From positions 189,233,620 through 189,297,619 of the forward strand of contig CM047805.1 in assembly GCA_026214975.1 (NCBI GenBank): a stretch of 64,000 nt of DNA, given 5' to 3'. Under the pieces are notes generated by a model that searched no databases, was not told the DNA's origin, and worked only from the letters and a program-made list of their open reading frames with translations. The stretch comes from Gentiana macrophylla (lineage: Eukaryota; Streptophyta; Magnoliopsida; Gentianales; Gentianaceae). This document shows, in pieces, positions 56,421-64,000 of this stretch (positions are counted from its first letter, which is position 1; the number at the start of each line of letters is the position of its first letter). Both the position numbers and the translations under genes were made by a program.

Positions 56421-57720
56421 GAAATCGAGTTTGAGATCAAGTTGATACCGGGCGGCACCAGCTGCTAAGGCACCCTATAGGGTGGCACCGGCCGAGTTAA
56501 AGGAATTGAAAGCTCAACTTAAGGATATGCTCGAGAGGAATATAATTCAGCCCAAGATTTCGCCTGGGAGCCCCTGTTTTGTTCGTGTGAAGAAGAAGGA
56601 TGGTAGCATGAGGATGTGTATCGATTACAGAGCTACCAATAACCTTACCATCAAGAATAAGTACCCTTTGCCGAGGATTGATGATCTGTTTAACCATTGC
56701 GAGGGCAAGAAAGTGTTCTCTAAGATTGATCTTAGAGTCCGGTTATCATCGATTGAAGATCAAGGTGGCGAGATATACGAAGACGGCTTTCGATGACGGT
56801 ATATGGACATTATGAGTTCTTAGTCATGCCTTTTGGACTCACTAATTCTCCATCTGCATTTATGGATTTGATGCAACGAGTTTTCATGCCATACTTGGAT
56901 AAGTTTGTGATAGTGTTTATAGACGACATCCTAGTATACTCTAAGGATGAGAAAGAACATGAGGAACACTTAAGGATAGTGTTGGATACGTTGAAGAAGA
57001 ACCAGTTGTTTGCTAAGTTCTCTAAGTGTGACTTTTGGTTGAAGCAATTCAGTTTCTTGGGTCATGTCATTTCCGGAGATGGTATACAAGTTGATCCGGC
57101 AAAGATTGAGGCAGTTGAGAATTGGCCCAAACCTACAGCAGTTTCAGAGGTAAGAAGTTTTCTTAGATTAGCTGGCTACTATAGGAAATTCGTGCAAGAT
57201 TTTTCGAAGATAGCCACCCCACTCACTAAGCTTACACAGAAGAATGTGAAGTTCGAATGGACTAGCGAGTGTGACACAGCTTTTCATACCTTGAAGGATA
57301 AGTTGACTACGGCCCCCAGTGTTAGCAGTTCCGGAGATCTTTGATAAGTACGACGTCTACACGGATGCTTCGGGACAGGGTTTAGGTTGTGTGTTGATGC
57401 AAGGAGGGAAAGTGATTGCTTATGCATCTAGACAATTGAAGGTGCATGAGAAGAACTACCCGACACATGACTTAGAGTTGGCAGCAGTAGTGTTTGCATT
57501 AAAGACTTGGAGGCACTACTTGTACGGAGTTAAGGCAAGGATTTTCACCGACCACAAAAGTTTAAAGTATTTCTTTACCCAAGAGAATCTGAACATGAGA
57601 CAACGGAGATGGTTAGAGTTCGTGAAGGACTATGATTTGGATATTCAGTACCATCCAGGCAAAGCCAATGTAGTGGCAGATGCTTTAAGCATGAAACCAG
57701 TGTTTGCAGTTTCAAGCGTC
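56421..57720 (+). pseudogene. Reverse transcriptase and RNase H of the Tekay-like element
   Basis: The RT reads VRVKKKDGSMRMCIDYRATN, then KIDLR, a frame break near 56,736-56,795, then [13 protein letters not shown] and the catalytic [10 protein letters not shown] +1 frameshift in a C run (57,311-57,315) separates it from RNase H. RNase H has all four acidic sites in [23 protein letters not shown] and VADALS. Confidence 0.9.
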
Positions 57721-58725
57721 GAAGATGTGGCAGAAAGGTTTGATGGGCTGGAAATCAGTAGGTTTGATCAGATTGAGGATCGACATGTTGTGGCACCGTT
57801 GTTAGCAAGATCTGAGTTGATGGATGATATTCGGGAGAAGCAAGATGAAGACCCAGCTTTGGTTGATTTGAAGCGAGTTGCTAGAGAGAAGCCTACAGTG
57901 GGTTATGTCTTGGACAAGAATGGAAACCTTTGGTACCAGGATCGTCTCTGTGTGCCTAATGTTGGCGACTTAAGACAAAGAGTTATGCAAGAGGCACATA
58001 GGATTGCCTTTGCAGTTCATCCAGGTGCTACTAAGATGTACAGAGACTTGAAGGAGAAGTTTTGGTGGCCCTCGATGAAGTTGGAAATAGCCAAGTTCGT
58101 AGTAGAGCATGACATTTGTCAGAAAGTGAAGGCAGAGCATAGAAGACCAGGAGGAATGCTTAAGCCCTTGGATATCCCCGAATGGAAATGGGATAAGATT
58201 ACGATGGATTTTATCACCGGTTTACCAAGGACAAGAGGTGGACAAGATACAATTTGGGTAATTGTGGATAGATTGACCAAATCTGCCCATTTTTTACCGT
58301 ATAAGGTTGATATGCCTTTGAAGAAGATGACGACACTATACTTGGATAATATAGTGAAGCTACACGGAGTTCCTATCTCGATAGTTTCGGATCGTGATCC
58401 GAGGTTCGTCAGTCGGTTTTGGAAAAGTTTACAAGCAGATTTTGGAACCAAGTTGGATTTGAGTACGGCCTTTCACCCGCAGACAGACGGACAGTTGGAA
58501 AGGACCATCCAAACCCTTGAAGACATGCTAAGGGCTTGTGTTCTGGAAGTAGGTGGATCATGGTATGATTACCTACCTGTAGCAGAGTTTGCCTACAATA
58601 ACAGTTATCATGCAAGCATAGCCATGCCGCCGTTTGAAGCTTCGTATGGGAGAAGATGTCGAACGCCGCTGTTTTGGAATGAAGTCGGGGAAAGACAGAT
58701 CACAAGGCCGGAAATGGTTGAATAA
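57721..58725 (+). pseudogene. Integrase of the Tekay-like element
   Basis: Open in one frame with RNase H up to a TAA at 58,723-58,725. The zinc-binding region reads HDICQKVK, where relatives have a Cys in place of the His. The catalytic core shows the D-D-E residues in [18 protein letters not shown] and [11 protein letters not shown]. The TAA looks like a one-base change of a Gln codon, because the same frame continues beyond it. Confidence 0.9.
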
Positions 58726-59259
58726 GCTAAGGAAAGGGTTCAGTTGGTTAAGAAGAACCTGAAGGCAGCTCAAGATAGGCAGAAAAGTTGGGTAGACGTT
58801 AGAAGAAAATCGCTTGACTTTGAAGTCGGTGATAGAGTTTATCTACGAGCTTCACCGATGAAAGGAGTGAAACGCTTTGGACAAAAGGGAAAGCTAAGTC
58901 TAAGGTATGTGGGACCGTTTGAAATTCTGGAAAGGATTGGACCGTTGGCTTACAAGCTTAAGTTACCGGAATTGATGTCGAGAGTCCATAGCGTGTTTCA
59001 CGTTTCGATGTTGAAGAAGTGTCTGACGAAGAATGATGTTGAAACTGCGATTGACCCGGAAATCCTTCAAGACAATCTTGCTTATGATGAGAGACCTATC
59101 AAGATTTTGGACCGGAAGGAGAAGTTGATTAAAAGGCGATTGGTCCCGTTGGTGTTAGTCCAATGGAGCAATCATTCACCCGAGGAGGCAACTTGGGAAG
59201 TTGAAGATGATATGATCAGTGAATTCCAAGAGTTCGTGGATCTACCAGGTATGCTCTAG
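58726..59259 (+). pseudogene. Integrase C-terminus and chromodomain-like tail
   Basis: In the same frame as integrase. It has the GPY-like part (GKLSLRYVGPFEIL), then HVSMLKKC, then a chromodomain-type fold ending in VQWSNHSPEEATWE. Such tails can steer chromoviruses to heterochromatin. Confidence 0.85.
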
Positions 59260-59277
59260 TTTCGAGGACGAAACTCC

Positions 59278-59294
59278 TTTTAAGGGGGGAGGAA
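59278..59294 (+). other. Polypurine tract of the Tekay-like element
   Basis: AAGGGGGGAGGAA lies immediately before the 3' LTR. It primes plus-strand DNA synthesis. Confidence 0.92.
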
Positions 59295-61428
59295 TGAAAT
59301 ATTCCGATTTTCGGAAAATGGCAGACGTGTCATTTTGTGAAAACGAAATATTATTATTTATTTTCTTTTATGGGAGTTAAATATTTAATTGATTATATAT
59401 ATATTTTCAAAAATATGTATATGATTTAAAGGGAATTTCTGATTTTTGGTAATTAGGGATAAATAAGGAAAAATGGATTTATGGGAAATTGGTATTTAAG
59501 GAAAATTGACACAGATTAATCCCATAACCTAAACATTAAATCATAAATTCAGACTCCACGCATTTCTTTCTGTGCGCAATTTGGAGAAGAGAAAAAGGGT
59601 TAGAAGAGTTCTTCAATTATCTTAAGAGGTGTTGAACCGTTTTCAGATTAGACTCGAGAATTGGAATCGTCGTGAGAAGGACATCGTTTGGATATCAGCT
59701 TTGTGGGAAGTGCTGCAGACTTTCGAGGCTGTTGAGATTGGTTTTTGGCTGCAAATAGGTAAGAGGCTCTTCCTACGATTTCAATTATCGTTTATAAGGA
59801 TTATATCGTGTTTAAGATGTTTTAATGCTAGGAAGATGTGTCTTTTCGTTGATCAATGATCATAGATGCTATGGTTTGATTAGATGTGTTTTTCTGTGTT
59901 TTACTGGGTTTAATTTTATGTCAATTAGGTTAGAAACCGATTAGAAATCGCATTTTGAAGGTTTTAGCGTTTTGGGAAAAACCAGGCAACGCAGCGTTCG
60001 CGACCAAAGCGACGCGGGCATTTGCGACCATAGTAGCTCAAACGGGCGTTTGCACAAGGCGCATAAAAGCGTTTGAGGATAGACTTTTGATTCAGGATGT
60101 AGCCATTTTTTACGAACGATCGTTTGGGGGTTAGTGGACGGGCGTTCGATGTCAAACGGGCGTCCATAGGATGTCAAACGGGCGTTTGTCCTGTTTTATC
60201 TTGTTTTTATTGTTTTATCGTTTCAGCTTGGTTTCGGGTTTCATAATCATGTTTTTATTGTTTTAAACCCTTAATTTGTGATACGTGAACATTTCATAAA
60301 CATAAACAAGCCTGAATTGAGCTTCTGATTCGTTTAGTTAAAACACCGAATGTACTCTTAAAGGTAGTTGAAGTTCGGATCCGTCGGAAGAGCATGATAG
60401 GCTTGTGCTTTGATGAATTAGCATTCATCAATGTCTGTGTAATTGCTAGGCCTTGTCTATGTCTAGTGGTCTAGGAAGAGAGGAGTATTTGTGAGGGAGA
60501 TTAATTGAAAACACTTAGGTGGTTAGTTAATCATTCTAACAAAACACGTACTTGACTAGTAAAAGATTAAACAACATGTCTCTCTTGGATAGGCACCAGT
60601 CTATATCGCGATGTATGTGCTACCACTGAAGGTGGAAGAACCCGTAGGTCAAAAAAACCACAAGTTCGGGTGACTCCACTGAGATGTGCGTACTATCGGA
60701 GTCTACCTATTCTAGACTTCGTGGATATTGGTGTGATCCACTAATATGTTGCCAAGAGTGTCCCAAAAGTGGATACGCGTAGTGCTTTTGAGTGCGGTTG
60801 TAACATAGATAAGTTAAGTAGAAACGTTTAGTCAATTCATGTTGATGGACATGAAATGAACCCTAGATTGAGTCGGTCATACATAAACAACTAAACTTCT
60901 AAATATCTTTTCTTTATAAATTGTAATTGTTGTCGTAGCTTCTTTTTCTTATTAAGTACGTTGTACTTACCTCAAATGCATGTTTTTTTTATGTGTTTGG
61001 GGGTGAGAAGATGAACACGTGGATCATAGTTACGAGGAGGAGTTCGATGATGACGTTTGACGACGCTTCATTGAAGACTTTACATTTATCATTATGTTAT
61101 TCATTTTTTAGACTGTTTTTAGTACTGTTGGTTTAGACTTTTGGTCTTCCGAGACTTGTAGTACCTTTATTTTCCATTTGAGAATATCATACGTTCTTTT
61201 GGGATTTCGTATTTTCTTTGAATGTAATAAAGTTACATTTCCATTTTTAGACGGTAATTCTATTCTTGGATGTTTGGAGATTTATTGCCCGAGTCTTTTG
61301 CTTCCGTTTGCTTATTTTTTATACGACGTAGTAGAGGCTTATGTATGAAATGAAGTTATCTTTATTTTATACGTGCCGAACGTGCCTTTTCCGGATAAGG
61401 ACTCGGTGTCCGGGAACGGGGCGTTACA
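59295..61428 (+). repeat. 3' LTR of the Tekay-like element
   Basis: 2,134 bp, starts TGAAATATTCCGATTTTCGG and ends GGGGCGTTACA. The array of ACGGGCGTTTG motifs (59,991-60,190) is more degraded than in the 5' LTR. Confidence 0.95.
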
Positions 61429-61556
61429 ACGGCCCCTCAAGTGTGGGCCTATAAGATGGGGAGACATGCCCAACACTTGATTTGTTTTTTTTACGGCCCC
61501 TCAAGTGTGGGTCTATAAGAGTGGAGACAGGCCCAACACGTGATTTTTAAAACCAA
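61429..61556. repeat. Tandem duplication of ~70 bp (ggcccctcaagtgtggg unit)
   Basis: Two copies both contain acggcccctcaagtgtggg, tataaga and caggcccaacac or catgcccaacac. The first copy was the landing site of the Tekay-like element. Confidence 0.85.
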
Positions 61557-62649
61557 TTGGTGTTAGTAAATGTGCTACTATCTTTCTTTTAATAAATTGA
61601 TCTTATTCCCAGATCATTTGATCTCTTCACTCCACGAATCTTCTGCCTTTCGGTGTCAATCTCCGAACAACAACACACACAACACACACACACACAAAAC
61701 CCTCTCCCTTCAGCACTTCCCCGCTTGTCTCGCATGCACTTTCTTCTTTTATTCTTTCTAAACTTCTCCACAAAAGTCATCTTCTTTCCTGATCTTTCTG
61801 CTTTTCTTAGCATCTTTTGCTTCATATTATTATTATTATTATTATTCTCTTTTGGTTGATTAGTATTGTTTTTATTATTTTATGATTTCAATAAATCTTT
61901 CTGTCATTGTCATCTATCAAACCCCAGCAAAATCTGATTCACTCTTTTTTTTATTATTAAATTTACATGGTGATAGGCCCTAAGATATTTCTTTTTCTCT
62001 CTTAAAATATGACCTCTTCCCATAAAATTCTTTTCTCCATTTTCAAAAAAACTCTACACATATTTTCTTATTTCTTCTAGTAATCAATATCCATTGACTC
62101 TCTCACTTCACTCCTTTCACCGGCAGTTATACTTTCAATTACTTGATTTGCTCTATCCCAATTTATAAATTCTTTTTTCTTTTCTTTCTTCTATTTCTAT
62201 TTTAGGGTATGATATCCCTCCAAATATTTCTTCCTCTCTATCACAGGGTATGATCTCCCTCCGAATATTTCCTCTTTTCCTCCTCTATCACAGGATTCAA
62301 GCAATATCAGGTTGTGATGAAGTTGCTGCCGATTGATATGGAAAAGTTTGTCGCATGCATGTTCACAAGATTCAATTGTTACGAGCCAATCTCCATGTTC
62401 ATTGCATTACCATGGGATTGCGGGGGCGTGTTAGAGATAATGACAAGATTGAGTTGTTTAGATAATTATGTTTGAATTTGAATTATAATTAGGATATATT
62501 ATTTGGTTTAGATAAACTTCTACATATCATTATTTTGGCTATATATATTGTAATGTTATACCAGTTTAATCAATGCAATGCACTTATATTTCTCTATTAC
62601 CCCACGTATCCATTTTTTCAGCTGATGCAGTACGTCCTCACTGCCTCCT
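61557..62649. other. AT/pyrimidine-rich spacer before the Copia remnant
   Basis: It contains a CA-rich run near 61,671-61,696, a (TTA)n run at 61,827-61,847 and two near-copies of gggtatgat.tccctcc at 62,205-62,270. It may be the leader of a Copia element. No gene is seen. Confidence 0.4.
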
Positions 62650-63496
62650 TTAATGCGGGCGACTGCCCCTCATGTGCATCGTGCTTCCACCCAATCCCAA
62701 CCATTGCTTTTAGATAGTGGTGCCTCTCACCATATGACTGTTGATCTTCATACACTTAGTCTTCATGATCCATACCACGGCCAAGAGGATATTGTTATTA
62801 GTGATGGGAATGCCCGTCCAATCACTCATACTGATTCCACATCATTGCTCTTTTCTTCTTATGAGTTTACTCTAAGATACTCCTTATGTGTTCTCCCTAC
62901 CACTTGCAATTTATTACTTGTTTCAAAATTCTGTATTGATAACTTTGTTTCTGTCGAATTCTTTCATTACTCTTTTTTTGAAAGACTTTCAGACAGACAT
63001 ATATCTCCACCAGGGGCAAGCTAAAAATGGTATGTGCTTATGGTCTTATACTCCTGTTTATGCTTGTTATGCCAATAAAACAAACTCGATGACATGGCAT
63101 CATCGTTGTGGCCATCTTGCTTCAGCTATCGATCCTTCATTAAATTCTTCAAACTCAATCCTTAGAAACTAATAGTTTGTCTCAATTGTCTCTTTGTGAT
63201 TCTTGTCTCAGTCATAAGAGTCATAGATTACATTTCTTTATCGTCAACTTCTTGACAGTCTGCAGTAATTACTATTCAACGGGCCTGACTTAGCATATGC
63301 CGTCAACAAGTTATATGTGCACCTGCTATAAGTCATTGGACTCTCAAAACGGATGTTACACTACCTTGATGGTTCCTACAGTATTGGTTTACAACTTCAT
63401 GGAAATTTACATGCCTTTTCGGATTCAGATTGAGGTGGAAACAAGGAAGACTATTCATTTATGAGAGCCTATGTTGTGTTCCTTGGTAAAAAATTA
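62650..63496 (+). pseudogene. Ty1/Copia pol remnant with internal deletion
   Basis: The protease motif LLDSGASHHMT is followed by a typical Copia spacer and then MTWHHRCGH (the GAG-pre-integrase zinc site). After a short gap the sequence jumps to RNase H (DLAYAVNKL, LHYLDGSYSIGL, LHAFSDSD). The whole integrase core and RT are missing, so roughly 2 kb has been deleted relative to a full Copia pol. Several stops are present. Confidence 0.85.
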
Positions 63497-63644
63497 CCCA
63501 CCTTACCTTACCATACGCACCTCACCTACCTTACCTCAACCTATCCTACTCTACCACCACACATTATCCCTCACCACCAACATTTTAATTTTATTATATT
63601 CAATTTCATTTGGAAGAAAGAAACATGCCATACCCGTGAAATGT

Positions 63645-63968
63645 TACGGGATTCCTTCGTTTCATGAACAAAAAACACGAGCGTGTGCTCACTTGGATGG
63701 TAGAAAATGAAACAAACTTCATTAATTGTGGTCCTATTCAAACCGATCTGCATAGAGGAGTGAGACATCCGAATGTGATGACAACCTTGATAAATGTCAT
63801 GACATAATTATGCTTACAATTGCAATCGTGACAACAATAGCAAATTTGGATGTTTGTTCACATAACAAAAAGTATCATTTTACCTCCTTGGAATCATGGC
63901 TATATTTGTGTATGGTTTTTTTAAAAAAAACTTGTTTCTCAAAACAAAAAAAAAAAAAAAAAAAAAAT
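63645..63968. repeat. Foldback repeat family, copy 4 (left arm)
   Basis: It matches copy 1 from cgggattccttcgtttc through aaaacacgag, gaaacaaac, gcatagagg, gtgagacatcc and caaatttggat. It is interrupted by an A run at about 63,943-63,967 near the window end. It sits within or just after the Copia RNase H. Confidence 0.75.
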
Positions 63969-64000
63969 CCTTTGGCCCTTTAAGCTATATTTATGTCTTA

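Larger units (their letters stand above)
50048..61428 (+). mobile_element. Ty3/Gypsy chromovirus-type LTR retrotransposon, Tekay/Del-like, 11.4 kb
   Basis: The LTRs at 50,048-52,178 and 59,295-61,428 are flanked by the same 5 bases, ACGGC (50,043-50,047 and 61,429-61,433). A PBS follows the first LTR and a clear PPT precedes the second. The order gag, PR, RT, RNase H, INT, then a chromodomain-like tail is typical of Tekay/Del. About 2.0 kb of the length is a nested solo LTR. Coding is broken by a few stops and frameshifts, far fewer than in the Tat element, so this insertion is younger. Confidence 0.95.

Overview
This is a gene-poor, repeat-rich window of a plant nuclear genome. Intron-bearing genes with GT-AG (and one GC-AG) introns, a receptor-like cytoplasmic kinase, an OTU deubiquitinase, a TCP transcription factor and many plant transposons support this. 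Gene and intron style suggests a eudicot; I cannot name the species.

Layout. 1-3.9 kb: four coding exons of a PCRK1-like kinase (RLCK VII) on +. 4-6.75 kb: intergenic, with a long imperfect hairpin, poly(T) tracts and a perfect palindrome. 6,751-20,240: a GC-rich Ty3/Gypsy element of the Tat type on the minus strand, with 532/535-bp LTRs, a 5-bp target duplication (CCCGG), a PBS, decayed gag, protease, RT and integrase, an antisense-ORF region and a four-unit tandem repeat. 22,492-24,291: a solo LTR with target duplication CAAAC. 25.3-38.0 kb: an OTU9/OTU10-like cysteine protease gene on +, ten coding exons, 337 aa. Its sixth-kilobase-scale intron (29,101-35,068) is filled with Tourist, Stowaway and hAT-type elements and a tiny plastid-rRNA-like fragment.

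38.4-46.5 kb: a tandem segmental duplication carrying a class I TCP gene on the minus strand. The copy at 43,694-44,293 is intact and the copy at 39,320-39,783 is broken. A foldback repeat family lies beside both. 50,048-61,428: a chromodomain-type Ty3/Gypsy element on + (Tekay/Del-like) with 2.13-kb LTRs, target duplication ACGGC, PBS and PPT. Its gag is split by another solo LTR. It appears to have landed in an older Ty1/Copia copy, whose gag zinc knuckle lies at 49.9 kb and whose deleted pol lies at 62.65-63.5 kb.

Only three host genes look real: the kinase (pattern-triggered immunity signalling in its family), the OTU protease (ubiquitin removal) and the TCP factor (growth regulation). 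Nothing suggests they act together. The most informative signals are structural: complete insertion scars, an inverted copy of one LTR junction, a possible satellite-repeat seed, a palindromic CpG array in the Tekay-like LTR, and frame breaks that cluster at CpG sites and may partly be assembly error.
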